62,892 nucleotides of DNA, taken from assembly GCA_017936375.1 (NCBI GenBank), contig JAGBFR010000006.1:1-62892 (forward strand), in the 5' to 3' direction. Position 1 is the stretch's first letter, and each line of letters begins with the position of its first letter. Position numbers and translations under genes: made by a program. Origin of the DNA: Clostridia bacterium. GTDB taxonomy: Bacteria > Bacillota > Clostridia > Christensenellales > Aristaeellaceae. Positions 17,177 through 26,284 of the stretch are shown piece after piece. The notes below the pieces were generated by a model. The model was not told the DNA's origin. It saw only the letters and a list, made by a program, of their open reading frames with translations, and did not search any database.

Positions 17177-18526
17177 ATGACCATGCGGAAAATGCTCAGG
17201 CAGACCCTGTTTCTAAGCGGCGCGCACTTCGTCGTGCGCGTCATGGGCTTTATCATGCGCATCTGGCTTTCTCGCGAGCTGGGCGCTGCGGCGATGGGCA
17301 TTGTAGAGCTTGCCCAGAACGCACAGATGCTGCTCATCACGCCCGTCGTCTCCGGCCTGCCCGCGTCCATATCGCGCATGTGCGCACAAAGCGAACGCCC
17401 TCGCCAGCTGCGGATCCTCCGATGCGGCGTCCTCCTCGCGCTCGCTGTAAGCATCCCACTGATGATTGCCGCATTCCTTCTGCGTGTGCCGCTCGCCCTC
17501 TGGCTGGGCAGCCTGCAGACGCTTCCCGCGCTCATCGTCTATCTGCCGTGCATTCCGATTCTGGGCGTCTCCTGTGCGCTCAATGGTTATTATTACGGCA
17601 CGGGCCGCCCCGTACCGCCCGCGCTGAGCGAGGTGCTGGAGCAGGCTGTTCGATTCCTGCTCTGTATGCGCCTCGTTTCGATGCTGCGCGGCTGGCCAAT
17701 GGTGCTGCGCGCAGCCATCCCCGCGCTGGGCGCGCTGGCAGGCGAACTTGCAGGCCTTTTGCTCATGCTTCTATGCGCCGCACGGCTGGTCCTCGGGCGC
17801 ATACCTGAAAAAACAGAGCCAGCGCGCGGTATTCTTCGTGAAATGCTCTCCCTCGCGCTCCCGCTGACGGGCATGAAATGCGTCTCGTCGCTCATACGCA
17901 CAGTGCAGTCCGTGATGATCCCGGCGCGCCTGGTCTCCTCCGGGCTGGCGCAGCGCGAGGCCATGAGCCTGCTGGGCATGATGAACGGTATGATGATGCC
18001 GGTCATCATGCTGCCCTCGTTCGTCATTTGCAGCCTGTCGATGGTTGCCTCTCCTGAGCTCTCACGCCGTCAGGCGCAGGGCCGCCCGCTGAATGGGATC
18101 ATGCGCCGGACCTTTACCGCTGCGCTGGGCATCAGCCTGCCTGCGATGGCTGCAGTCTGTCTCCTTGCGCCGTTTTTCTCTCTTCGTCTGTACAGGCAGG
18201 CAGAGCTGCTGCCGATGCTGCGGCGCTGCTGCCCGCTGGTTCCGGTGATGGCGCTCGGCCACGTCGCCGGCGCGATGATGAACGGCCTTGGCCTTCAGGC
18301 AAAGTCTCTGCGTATTTCGCTCTTTTCCGGTCTGATCTCGCTGCTCACGGGCTATGTGCTGACAGCCATGCCGCAGCTGCGCCTTTGGGGCGCGGTTATC
18401 GCGCTGGCCGCCGGGCAGCTCGTTTCGCTGTCCTGTTCTGCCGCAGCTCTGCACAGCGCCGTGCAGAAGCGCTCAATGCGCATGGCTTTTCAGCATTCAG
18501 ATCAAAAAACAAACGGCATATGCTGA
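17177..18526 (+). CDS. SpoVB/MurJ-like polysaccharide flippase
   Basis: 449 residues with about 12-14 membrane segments and the MATE/MVF fold of oligosaccharide-lipid flippases. The N-terminal LFLSGAHFVVRVMGFIMRI and GAAAMGIVELAQ match the SpoVB (stage V sporulation protein B) group, which transports peptidoglycan precursors for the spore cortex. ATG 17177 follows GGGAGGTGAG. Assignment to SpoVB rather than another family member is inferred from the sporulating context. Confidence 0.8.
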   Translation: MTMRKMLRQTLFLSGAHFVVRVMGFIMRIWLSRELGAAAMGIVELAQNAQMLLITPVVSGLPASISRMCAQSERPRQLRILRCGVLLALAVSIPLMIAAFLLRVPLALWLGSLQTLPALIVYLPCIPILGVSCALNGYYYGTGRPVPPALSEVLEQAVRFLLCMRLVSMLRGWPMVLRAAIPALGALAGELAGLLLMLLCAARLVLGRIPEKTEPARGILREMLSLALPLTGMKCVSSLIRTVQSVMIPARLVSSGLAQREAMSLLGMMNGMMMPVIMLPSFVICSLSMVASPELSRRQAQGRPLNGIMRRTFTAALGISLPAMAAVCLLAPFFSLRLYRQAELLPMLRRCCPLVPVMALGHVAGAMMNGLGLQAKSLRISLFSGLISLLTGYVLTAMPQLRLWGAVIALAAGQLVSLSCSAAALHSAVQKRSMRMAFQHSDQKTNGIC

Positions 18527-18546
18527 TTATACCATGGCGCACGGCA

Positions 18547-18582
18547 GCATGGCAATCGCCCATCCTGCTGCCATGCGCTTTT
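18547..18582 (+). terminator. Terminator after the flippase gene
   Basis: GCATGGC (18547-18553) pairs with GCCATGC (18570-18576), followed by a run of six T. Confidence 0.75.
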
Positions 18583-18620
18583 TTGCTGTCGTTCAGGCTG
18601 TGATTTGAAGCCTTGCACGG

Positions 18621-18649
18621 TTGCGCCGCGCGCCCCGATGCGATATAAT
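18621..18649 (+). promoter_or_regulatory. Promoter of luxS-mtnN
   Basis: TTGCGC (18621-18626) and TATAAT (18644-18649) with a 17-bp spacer. The leader is short, and I see no SAH or SAM riboswitch. Confidence 0.6.
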
Positions 18650-18692
18650 AAATGCGTTTGAAATCCAGTTATCATCCATGAGGAGGTCGCAT

Positions 18693-19157
18693 ATGGACGC
18701 CATCCGTCAGATCACCAGCTTCACCATCGATCACGACAAGCTGCTCCCCGGCCTGTATGTCAGCCGCGTGGACGGCGACGTGACCACCTATGACCTGCGC
18801 ACCCGCCGCCCCAACACGGGAGACCTGATGGACAATGCCACCATGCACTCCCTCGAGCATATGTTCGCCACCTTCGTGCGCAACGGCGCTCTGGCGGATC
18901 AGATCGTCTATTTCGGCCCGATGGGCTGCCAGACCGGCTTCTATCTGCTCGTCCGCGATGCAGACAACAATGCCGTGCTCGCCGAGGTCCGCAGGACGCT
19001 TGAGCGCACGCTTGAGTATGACGGCCCCGTCTTCGGCGCGGAGCGCAAGGCCTGCGGCAACTACATCAACCTGGATCTTGCCCTTGCCAAAGCGGAAGCG
19101 AAGCGCATCCTTGACGAGCTCTCCGCCCGCCCCGTGACCTTTACCTATGAGGAGTAA
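18693..19157 (+). CDS. luxS: S-ribosylhomocysteine lyase
   Basis: 154 residues. It splits S-ribosylhomocysteine to homocysteine and the AI-2 precursor DPD in the activated methyl cycle. Metal ligands H52 and H56 (HSLEH) and C121 (KACGNY), and the catalytic C79 (MGCQTG), are all present. ATG 18693 follows GAGGAGG. It lies 6 bp before mtnN, so the two consecutive steps of S-adenosylhomocysteine recycling are co-transcribed. Confidence 0.97.
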   Translation: MDAIRQITSFTIDHDKLLPGLYVSRVDGDVTTYDLRTRRPNTGDLMDNATMHSLEHMFATFVRNGALADQIVYFGPMGCQTGFYLLVRDADNNAVLAEVRRTLERTLEYDGPVFGAERKACGNYINLDLALAKAEAKRILDELSARPVTFTYEE

Positions 19158-19163
19158 TATACC

Positions 19164-19847
19164 ATGATCGGAATCATTGCAGCGATGAACGTGGAGATGG
19201 AGGCTCTCCGCGCGCATATTGAAAACCCAGTCTCCGAAACCGTCAGCGGTGTCACCTTTGTGCGCGGCCGCATCGGCAATCACGAGGTCGTCACCGCCGT
19301 GTGCGGCATCGGCAAGGTCTTTGCCGCCCTCTGCGCGCAGACCATGATCCTGCGCTATGCACCGGAGAAGGTGATCAATACCGGCGTCGCCGGCTCCCTG
19401 AGCAGCTTGCTGAACATCGGCTCCATCGCCGTGTCCTCCTGCGTCGTGCAGCATGACATGGATACCTCTCCCCTCGGCGATCCGCTCGGCCTGATCTCCG
19501 GCATCAACAAGGTCGAGCTGCCTGCGGACAAGCTCCTGTGCACAGATCTCGCCGCCTGCGCGGGCGAGCTGGGTATCCACACCGCCAGCGGCCCGATTGC
19601 CTCCGGCGATCAGTTCGTCGCCTCCGCCGAGCGCAAGACCTTTATCACCGACACCTTTGGCGCGATCGCCTGCGAGATGGAGGGCGCAGCCGTCGGTCAG
19701 GTCTGCTATGTCAACAGCGTGCCCTTCTGCATCCTGCGCGCCATCTCGGACAGCGCAGACGGCTCTTCCCACATGGATTACCCCACGTTCGTGAAGATGG
19801 CCGCAGAGCAGTCCGTAAAGCTCATGCTCCGCTATCTCAGCAAATAA
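19164..19847 (+). CDS. mtnN: 5'-methylthioadenosine/S-adenosylhomocysteine nucleosidase
   Basis: 227 residues. It hydrolyses SAH to adenine and S-ribosylhomocysteine, the substrate of LuxS upstream. The signature start MIGIIAAMNVEMEAL holds the catalytic Glu; NTGVAGSL, EMEGAA (ribose-binding Glu) and ISDSAD (catalytic Asp) are present. Length is normal for the family. Confidence 0.96.
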   Translation: MIGIIAAMNVEMEALRAHIENPVSETVSGVTFVRGRIGNHEVVTAVCGIGKVFAALCAQTMILRYAPEKVINTGVAGSLSSLLNIGSIAVSSCVVQHDMDTSPLGDPLGLISGINKVELPADKLLCTDLAACAGELGIHTASGPIASGDQFVASAERKTFITDTFGAIACEMEGAAVGQVCYVNSVPFCILRAISDSADGSSHMDYPTFVKMAAEQSVKLMLRYLSK

Positions 19848-19851
19848 CACC

Positions 19852-19877
19852 AGCCGCCCGACAGCTCTCGGGCGGCT
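19852..19877 (+). terminator. Terminator after mtnN
   Basis: AGCCGCCCGA and TCGGGCGGCT form a 10-bp stem; the following T tract is short and broken (TTCCATTTT). Confidence 0.65.
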
Positions 19878-19918
19878 TTCCATTTTGTGCACATCTCCCG
19901 TTGAATGCATGTCTCTTG

Positions 19919-19947
19919 TAGACAAACAGGACATTTTCCGCTATAAT
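19919..19947 (+). promoter_or_regulatory. Promoter of the YitT-family gene
   Basis: TAGACA (19919-19924) and TATAAT (19942-19947) with a 17-bp spacer, about 45 bp before the start codon. Confidence 0.7.
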
Positions 19948-19992
19948 ATGTGCGTATTCATATCCTCTCCATCAGAGAAAGGGCATATTGTC

Positions 19993-20865
19993 ATGAAAGT
20001 CACACAGGCGAAGCCGCTGAATCAATTCCAGCGCTACATTCTTCTGACCATCGGCATCATGATCACCGCGGTGGGCGTCTATTTCTTCAAATTTCCCAAC
20101 AATTTCTCCACCGGCGGCGTGAGCGGCCTCTCGCTGATCCTGGGGCGCCTGATTCCCAATCCCATCATCACGCCGAGCACGCTGATGCTCATCATCAATG
20201 CAGCGCTGCTGGTTGTCGGTTTTGTTTTTCTTGGCAGGGACTTTGCCTTCAGCACGGTATACTGCTCGATGCTCCTCTCCGTCTCCATGACGGTGATGGA
20301 AAAGATCTGGCCGCTTGCTGCGCCGCTGACAGATCAAGCCTTCCTTGAACTCTGCTTTGCGGTCATCCTTCCGTCCATCGGCTCCTCCATCCTCTTCCAT
20401 CTGGATGGCTCCAGCGGCGGTACGGACATCATCGCCATGATCGTACGCAAGTATACCAACATGAACATCGGCTCCGCGCTGATGGTCGCCGACGCCCTCA
20501 TCACGCTGGCCGCCCTGATCTGCTTTGGACCGGAAGCGGGCCTGTATTCCATTCTCGGCCTGATGATGAAGTCCGTGCTGGTCGACTTCGTGACAGACAG
20601 CTTCCGCACGCGCAAGTGCTTCCAGATCATCACCAACAATCCAAAACCGATTGTCGACTACATCGTCAATACGCTCCATCGCGGCGCAACGCTTGAGCAC
20701 GTCCACGGCGCGTATAACAACACGCCGCGCACGATGATCATCACCGTCCTCAATCGCACGCAGGCTATGGCGCTGCGCCGCTATATTCACAGCACCGAGC
20801 CCAACGCCTTCATAGTCATCACCAACTCAACCGAGATCGTCGGCAAGGGATTCCTCGCCAGCTGA
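19993..20865 (+). CDS. YitT family membrane protein (DUF161-DUF2179)
   Basis: 290 residues. The N-terminal 200 residues hold five or six membrane segments with FPNNFSTGGVSGLS and HLDGSSGGTDIIA, hallmarks of the YitT family. The C-terminal soluble DUF2179 domain (about 215-285) has KCFQIITNN and the HVHGAYNN loop. Cellular role unknown. ATG 19993 is chosen by the match to family N-termini; its Shine-Dalgarno (GAAAGGG) is about 10 bp upstream. Confidence 0.9.
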   Translation: MKVTQAKPLNQFQRYILLTIGIMITAVGVYFFKFPNNFSTGGVSGLSLILGRLIPNPIITPSTLMLIINAALLVVGFVFLGRDFAFSTVYCSMLLSVSMTVMEKIWPLAAPLTDQAFLELCFAVILPSIGSSILFHLDGSSGGTDIIAMIVRKYTNMNIGSALMVADALITLAALICFGPEAGLYSILGLMMKSVLVDFVTDSFRTRKCFQIITNNPKPIVDYIVNTLHRGATLEHVHGAYNNTPRTMIITVLNRTQAMALRRYIHSTEPNAFIVITNSTEIVGKGFLAS

Positions 20866-20887
20866 TCGCCTCGCCATCTGTCCCATT

Positions 20888-20925
20888 CGCCCTGCTTCTC
20901 CCTCAAGGAAGCCGGGCGTTTTTTT
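20888..20925 (+). terminator. Terminator after the YitT-family gene
   Basis: CGCCCTGCTTC pairs, with small bulges, with GGAAGCCGGGCG, followed by seven T. Confidence 0.75.
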
Positions 20926-20998
20926 CCATATTTTTTCCTGGAATGTGGTATTTTTGCTCGCCCGCTCGTCAAAGCATGTGTAAGGAGGTGAGGAGCAG

Positions 20999-21520
20999 AT
21001 GAGCAGCATCAAGGGCCCTGATGACGCTCAAAACCGCGAGGCCACGCTGGAATCGCTGGTTATCCGGTATCAAGCGCAGCTCCTTCGCATGTGCTATCTC
21101 TTTCTGAAAGACAGGGCGCTGGCGGAGGATGCCGTGCAGGAAACATTCATCAAGGCATATAAAAGCATGACTGCCTTCCGTGGCGACTGCAGCGAAAAGA
21201 CATGGCTGATGACCATCGCCATGAATACCTGTCGTGATCTGCGCCGCTCCGGATGGTATCGCTTCTTCGACCGTCGTGTAACGCCGGATATGCTGCCTCA
21301 GGCCGCAGCTCCGTGTAATGAGACGGACGAGGAATTGGCCCTCGCTGTTATGCGGCTGCCGGCGAAACTGCGCGAGGTTATCCTCCTTTATTACTATCAG
21401 GGCATGAATGTCCATGAAATCGCACTGACGCTGGGCATCACACAGTCCGCCGTATCCGGCAGGCTCAAACGCGCAAGGGAAAGACTTCACAATCAGCTTC
21501 AAAGGAGGGACGACGCATGA
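20999..21520 (+). CDS. ECF-type sigma-70 family RNA polymerase sigma factor
   Basis: 173 residues. Region 2 (about 22-90) has DRALAEDAVQETFIKAYKS and the TWLMTIAMNTCRDLRR helix; region 4 (about 113-165) has LPAKLREVILLYYYQG followed by a helix-turn-helix (EIALTLGITQSAVSGRL). No region 3, as expected for ECF sigma factors. The stop overlaps the start of the following membrane protein (ATGA at 21517-21520), a typical sigma/anti-sigma arrangement. Confidence 0.92.
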   Translation: MSSIKGPDDAQNREATLESLVIRYQAQLLRMCYLFLKDRALAEDAVQETFIKAYKSMTAFRGDCSEKTWLMTIAMNTCRDLRRSGWYRFFDRRVTPDMLPQAAAPCNETDEELALAVMRLPAKLREVILLYYYQGMNVHEIALTLGITQSAVSGRLKRARERLHNQLQRRDDA

Positions 21521-22692
21521 ACGATCACGAGGAAAGACTTCGCTTCCAGCAGGCCATCGACCGCCGTCTCTCCGGGCTGACGGAGAATCCCTTTCTCGCC
21601 CAGCGTGTTATCGAAGCCGGGAAAGGAGAATCCCAGAAAATGAAAAGAAAACTCTCTGCGAGCATTGTGCTCGCCGCCGTATTGATCTGCATGTTCATCG
21701 TCAGCGGCGCTGCGGCGGCAAAGCTCGGCGTGTTGAATCTATTCAGCTACGGCGATCAGCTGAATGAACACGCTGCAGGCGGCGTGCAGCGCGTTGCTGC
21801 AAGCGCCAAGGGAAGCGTCATCCGCTATACCGTCGACGAGGCCCTCTATGATAAAGCAGGAAAGAACTTTGCGCTCAGCTTCACCATTGAGAATCTGACC
21901 AACGAGGAAAACCTCTATGTCCTCTGTGAGAGCATCTCCTTCGGTGGTGAGCAAGCGCATCTGCGAAGCATGAATAACATCACTGAATTCATCCTTCCAC
22001 AAGGGACAACGGAAGGCGCCGTACTCGGAGAGCTGCCTGAAGAAGAAAGCAGCAAATGCGAGATGATCGTCACATTTCTTCGCCCGCTCTATCCCTATGT
22101 CGACATGCCATACGAAACCGACGATTTCAGGGCAGCCGCTGCACAGATCCGCGAATCCGGCGGCATTCCCGTTGAAGGCGATGGCATGATCTTTCTTGAA
22201 GAAATGTATGAAATGGGATATGTACCCGCCTTTACCGCCTCAGGCCTGTTCGAGATTGCCGATCGATTCACCTTCTCCTTTGATCTGGAGCCGGGCCTTC
22301 TGGACGACACAAAGCGCGAATACAGCGGCCCCGATCACTTCACATTTGACGACTATGAGCTGCAGGTTCTCAGCGCATACACCACAGCAACCGCCGCATA
22401 TTTCAGAATCGCATACATCACAAGCGAGCCTCCCATTGATCTTGGCAAGGGCTTCGGCCCCGCATGGCAGCTTGCATTCGATGTGCCGGGCTTTGACGCC
22501 TGGACGGGTAACGCAGGCGGCAGCTGGGAAGACCCCGTGCAGCTCGAAGACGGCAGGTACATGAGCGTATACAACTACGAAGCGCTCGACCTCTTCACGC
22601 AGCCCGATACAATCCAGATGCTGCTGGTCACCTATGACGAGACCTATATGCCGACAGTACATGAGGAAGACGCCGTTCTTCTCTCCTTCTGA
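21517..22692 (+). CDS. Probable membrane anti-sigma factor (DUF4179-like arrangement)
   Basis: 391 residues. A short cytoplasmic N-terminus (about 45 residues with QRVIEAGKGE) is followed by one membrane segment (about 46-68, SIVLAAVLICMFIVSG) and a large extracellular domain of about 320 residues with no motif I can name. Genes of this layout translationally coupled to an ECF sigma gene usually encode the membrane-bound inhibitor of that sigma. The sensed signal is unknown. Confidence 0.65.
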   Translation: MNDHEERLRFQQAIDRRLSGLTENPFLAQRVIEAGKGESQKMKRKLSASIVLAAVLICMFIVSGAAAAKLGVLNLFSYGDQLNEHAAGGVQRVAASAKGSVIRYTVDEALYDKAGKNFALSFTIENLTNEENLYVLCESISFGGEQAHLRSMNNITEFILPQGTTEGAVLGELPEEESSKCEMIVTFLRPLYPYVDMPYETDDFRAAAAQIRESGGIPVEGDGMIFLEEMYEMGYVPAFTASGLFEIADRFTFSFDLEPGLLDDTKREYSGPDHFTFDDYELQVLSAYTTATAAYFRIAYITSEPPIDLGKGFGPAWQLAFDVPGFDAWTGNAGGSWEDPVQLEDGRYMSVYNYEALDLFTQPDTIQMLLVTYDETYMPTVHEEDAVLLSF

Positions 22693-22707
22693 TCCCCGCC
22701 CAATTTC

Positions 22708-22744
22708 AAAAAATGCCCGCCAGCTTGAGCCGGCGGGCATTTTT
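22708..22744. terminator. Bidirectional terminator
   Basis: AAAAAATGCCCGCC and GGCGGGCATTTTT form a strong stem between converging genes, with T tracts on both strands. Confidence 0.9.
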
Positions 22745-23313
22745 CATGCCTGTATCTTAGGATATTCCCAGTAATCCCCATATTCAGTTCCGTCATCCCC
22801 TGTCATCTTCCTCTGAGACGGCGCAAAGCCGAGCGCAGCAAACGCCGCCGCACGCGCCTTCGCCTGCGGAATGATCTTGGTCATCATCGTCTGACAGCCA
22901 AACCACTCAAGCGCCTCCGGGAAAAAGAGCGCAGCAATGTCCATGATATCATCCTGCGTCTCATAGTCGCTTGCCAGATCCAGCCTCAGGACAGCTGTGC
23001 CGCGGGGCTGATCTGCCGGCTCGCCGCGGAAGAGTTCAATTGTACCAATAGTGCGTTCCGCACGCCTATCGATGATGGAAAAACGGATAAACCAGCCATT
23101 TTCATACGACCAGATCCAGAAGTCAACAGCCTGTTTCATCCTTTCCATCGTCGTATAGCGGAAATCGTCGCCATTGCAGTTATCTGCGTTAAACAGCGGC
23201 CATGCAGCCGGATCTGCATATACGCGCAGCAGATCCTCGCAGTCCTCCTGTCGAAGAAGGCGAATGGAAAAGCGATCCGCGCTCACCTGCGGACATTCCT
23301 TGTAGACATTCAT
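22744..23313 (-). CDS. GNAT (RimJ-like) N-acetyltransferase
   Basis: 189 residues. FSIRLLRQEDCEDLLRVY near the N-terminus, ERTIGTIELF in the middle and ARAAAFAALGFAPSQRK at the end match GNAT enzymes of the RimJ/RimL type. The acetyl-CoA loop is less conserved than in most members. Substrate unknown. Own consensus-like promoter upstream. Confidence 0.8.
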   Translation of the reverse strand: MNVYKECPQVSADRFSIRLLRQEDCEDLLRVYADPAAWPLFNADNCNGDDFRYTTMERMKQAVDFWIWSYENGWFIRFSIIDRRAERTIGTIELFRGEPADQPRGTAVLRLDLASDYETQDDIMDIAALFFPEALEWFGCQTMMTKIIPQAKARAAAFAALGFAPSQRKMTGDDGTEYGDYWEYPKIQA

Positions 23314-23339
23314 CTGGATCCCACCTTTCTCATGTGCTC

Positions 23340-23368
23340 AGTATAGAACATTTGTTCCCATTTGTCAA
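23340..23368 (-). promoter_or_regulatory. Promoter of the acetyltransferase gene
   Basis: On the minus strand TTGACA (23368-23363) and TATACT (23345-23340) with a 17-bp spacer. Confidence 0.75.
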
Positions 23369-23395
23369 GAAATAGAGGTTCGCCGCCATCCATGA

Positions 23396-23424
23396 TTGCC
23401 GGATTTTTCAGGCTGTGTTATACT
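23396..23424 (+). promoter_or_regulatory. Promoter of the GH3 gene
   Basis: TTGCCG (23396-23401) and TATACT (23419-23424) with a 17-bp spacer. Confidence 0.6.
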
Positions 23425-23458
23425 TGTTTCAAATACACAAGAATCAGGAGGATTCCCC

Positions 23459-26227
23459 ATGAATCACCCCATTCTGGATATGAATGCCTTTGCCGAGACC
23501 GCCCGCCGCACCGTCGCAGAGGGCTGTGTGCTGCTGCGCAACAAGAACCGTGCCCTTCCCCTTGAGCCCGGCTGCCGCACCGCTGTCTTTGGCCGCGCGC
23601 AGATGAATTACTTCAAGAGCGGCATGGGCTCCGGCGGCATGGTCAATGTCCGCTACATCACGGGCATCTATGAAGCGCTGGTGCAGGACGGAAGTCTTCG
23701 CCTCGATGCAAATCTCCGCACCGCCTATGAGGAGTTTGTCAAAGCGCATCCCTTTGATGCAGGCTGCGGCTGGGCGACGGAGCCCTGGTTCCAGCAGGAA
23801 ATGCCGCTTACTGAATCGCTGGTCCGCGAGGCTGCCGCACGCAATGACGCTGCGCTGGTCATCATCGGCCGCACCGCCGGCGAGGACAAGGACAACAGCG
23901 ACGCCCCTGGCAGCTTCCGCCTGACGGATGAGGAGGCGCGGATGCTCGAGCTGGTCTGCCGCCATTTCCCCCGCACAGCTGTGCTGCTCAACACCGGCAA
24001 CATCATCGACATGACCTGGGCTGAACGATACTCCCCCGCCGCCATCCTGTATGTATGGCAGGGCGGTCAGGACGGCGGCCCCGGCGCAGCGGATGTTGTA
24101 ACCGGCCGTATCTCCCCCAGCGGCCGCCTGACGGACACCATTGCCCGCCGTGTGGAGGACTACCCCTCCCACGAAGGCTTCGGCAGCCGCGATGAGCTCA
24201 TCTACGCCGAGGATATCTATGTCGGCTATCGGTACTTTGAATCTTTCGCGCCTGACCGTGTGCTCTATCCCTTTGGTTACGGCCTCTCCTATACGCGCTT
24301 TACGCACGAGCCGCTCTCCCTCACATGGGACGAAAGCGCCGTTCGAATCCTGCACAGGGTCACAAACATCGGCGACTATGCCTCCAAGGAGGTCGTTCAG
24401 GTCTATGCGCAGCTCCCGCAGGGGACACTCGGTCAGCCGTCTCGCGTGCTGTGCGGCTATGCCAAAACGGATATGCTCTCGCCCGGTCAGGCGCAGGATG
24501 TCGAACTGATCATCCCGGCAGACTGCCTCGCCTCCTACGACGATTCCGGCGCGTCCGGCCATCGCAGCTGCATGGTCATGGAGCGCGGTGAATACCGACT
24601 CTACAGCGGGCATAACGTCCGCGAAGCCATCCTTGCGGGCAGCTTCGCGCTGGATCATACGCAGATTATCAAGCAGCTTGCCGAGGCCTGCGCGCCCGAG
24701 AAGCCCTTTGACCGCCTGCGCCCCGTCAACGGGCAGATCGCATGGGAGCACGCGCCGCTGCGCACCGCTTCCCCTGCTGAGCATAGAGCGCGCTGCATTC
24801 CCGCTGAAATCCCTCAGACCGGGGACAAAGGGCTTCGTCTTGAAGACGTCGCTGCCGGCCGCTGCAGCATGGAAGCCTTTATCGCGCAGCTGACAGACGA
24901 GGATCTGTGCTGCATCGTGCGCGGCGAGGGTATGAGCTCTCCGCGCGTCACCCCCGGCACGGCGGGCGCATTCGGCGGCGTAAGCGACCGGCTGGTCGAG
25001 CACTTCGGCATCCCGACCGCCTGCTGCGCCGACGGCCCGAGCGGCATCCGCATGGACTGCGGCAACAAGGCCTTTGCCATGCCCAACGGCACCTGTCAGG
25101 CCTGCACGTGGAATGATGCGCTGATCGAAGAGCTCTACATCTATGAGGGATTGGAGATGCGCAAGTATCAGGTCGACAGTTTGCTCGGCCCGGGCATCAA
25201 CATTCATCGCCATCCACTCTGCGGAAGAAACTTTGAGTATTTCTCCGAGGATCCGCTGCTGACGGGCCGCATGGCCGCAGCCCAGCTGCGCGGCCTCGGC
25301 AAGAGCGATGTAACCGGCACGATCAAGCACTACGCCTGCAACAATCAGGAGAAGCACCGCAGCTTTGTCAGCGCCATTGTCTCCGAGCGCGCGCTTCGGC
25401 AGATTTATCTGCGCGCCTTTGAGATCGCCGTGCGAGAGGGCGGCGCACGCAGCATCATGACCTCGTATAATCCGCTCAACGGCGTCTACACCGCCAGCCA
25501 TTACGATCTGGTCACGCGCATCCTCCGCGAGCAGTGGGGCTTTACGGGCATCGTGATGACCGACTGGTGGGCCAAGGGCACGGAAGAAGGCTGCGAACCC
25601 TCTATCCGAAACGTCGCCGCCATGGTGCGCGCGCAGAACGACCTGTTCATGGTCACAGGCAACCCCTCCGGCAACAGCAACAACGACGATTCTGCAATAG
25701 CGCTTCAGGAGGGTCGCGTTACCCGCGCCGAATACCAGCGCAGCGCGATGAATATCTGCCGATTCGTGATGGATACGCCCGCCTTCCGCCGGAGCGTCGG
25801 CCAGCTCAGCGAACTGGACAGGCAGCTCCAGCAGCTGCGCGATGAGGATGGCGACGTCATCCTGCATATCCCCGAGATCTGGCTGGGCGAGCGCACAATC
25901 ATCCCCGGCGATCAGATCAGAACCGGAAGAGGCGAAACGACGCTCATGCAGATGAAGCTGGAGAAGCTTGGCCGCTTCAGCATCCGCGTCACCTGCCGCG
26001 CAGCCGCACATCTGCCCGCCACTGCACAGCTGCCCCTCTCGCTGATGATTGACAAAACCCCGCTTGGCATGCACACGCTCAGCGGCGACCAGAAGGAATG
26101 GCAGACCGTCGAGCTGGCTGTCGGCGATATCCGCAGGCGTCAGCTCTTCTATGCCGAGTTCTTCTGCGCTGCGGGCGGCCTTGAGATCCGCGAGGTGGAG
26201 GTCATTCGGACAGAAACGTACGCGTAA
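23459..26227 (+). CDS. Glycoside hydrolase family 3 enzyme with permuted domain order
   Basis: 922 residues, no signal peptide, so cytoplasmic. The domain usually at the C-terminus of GH3 comes first (about 1-275; TVAEGCVLLRNKNRALPL, then YPFGYGLSYTRF), followed by a fibronectin-III-like part (to about 385) and then the TIM-barrel GH3 domain (about 460-780) with the catalytic nucleophile D702 in IVMTDWW and substrate-binding KHYACNNQE. A similar swapped order is known from Ruminococcus albus and Butyrivibrio beta-glucosidases. Substrate (beta-glucoside or other) is not certain. ATG 23459 follows CAGGAGG. It may act on oligosaccharides brought in by the importer at 31920-35391. Confidence 0.9.
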   Translation: MNHPILDMNAFAETARRTVAEGCVLLRNKNRALPLEPGCRTAVFGRAQMNYFKSGMGSGGMVNVRYITGIYEALVQDGSLRLDANLRTAYEEFVKAHPFDAGCGWATEPWFQQEMPLTESLVREAAARNDAALVIIGRTAGEDKDNSDAPGSFRLTDEEARMLELVCRHFPRTAVLLNTGNIIDMTWAERYSPAAILYVWQGGQDGGPGAADVVTGRISPSGRLTDTIARRVEDYPSHEGFGSRDELIYAEDIYVGYRYFESFAPDRVLYPFGYGLSYTRFTHEPLSLTWDESAVRILHRVTNIGDYASKEVVQVYAQLPQGTLGQPSRVLCGYAKTDMLSPGQAQDVELIIPADCLASYDDSGASGHRSCMVMERGEYRLYSGHNVREAILAGSFALDHTQIIKQLAEACAPEKPFDRLRPVNGQIAWEHAPLRTASPAEHRARCIPAEIPQTGDKGLRLEDVAAGRCSMEAFIAQLTDEDLCCIVRGEGMSSPRVTPGTAGAFGGVSDRLVEHFGIPTACCADGPSGIRMDCGNKAFAMPNGTCQACTWNDALIEELYIYEGLEMRKYQVDSLLGPGINIHRHPLCGRNFEYFSEDPLLTGRMAAAQLRGLGKSDVTGTIKHYACNNQEKHRSFVSAIVSERALRQIYLRAFEIAVREGGARSIMTSYNPLNGVYTASHYDLVTRILREQWGFTGIVMTDWWAKGTEEGCEPSIRNVAAMVRAQNDLFMVTGNPSGNSNNDDSAIALQEGRVTRAEYQRSAMNICRFVMDTPAFRRSVGQLSELDRQLQQLRDEDGDVILHIPEIWLGERTIIPGDQIRTGRGETTLMQMKLEKLGRFSIRVTCRAAAHLPATAQLPLSLMIDKTPLGMHTLSGDQKEWQTVELAVGDIRRRQLFYAEFFCAAGGLEIREVEVIRTETYA

Positions 26228-26248
26228 TATCCCCTGCGCACAAAACAC

Positions 26249-26280
26249 ACCGCCGGTCTGTATTCTTACAGGCCGGCGGT
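26249..26280. terminator. Hairpin between the GH3 gene and the converging methyltransferase gene
   Basis: ACCGCCGGTCTG pairs with CAGGCCGGCGGT; T tracts are weak on both sides (ATATTC and GTGTGTTTTG). Confidence 0.55.
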
Positions 26281-26284
26281 ATAT

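Noticed and set aside
18600-18692. SAH or SAM riboswitch before luxS-mtnN
   Set aside because: The leader between the promoter and ATG is too short and lacks the known core motifs.
23444-26248. A 934-codon minus-strand frame opposite the GH3 gene
   Set aside because: Antisense frame without motifs or ribosome site; the GH3 reading is unambiguous.
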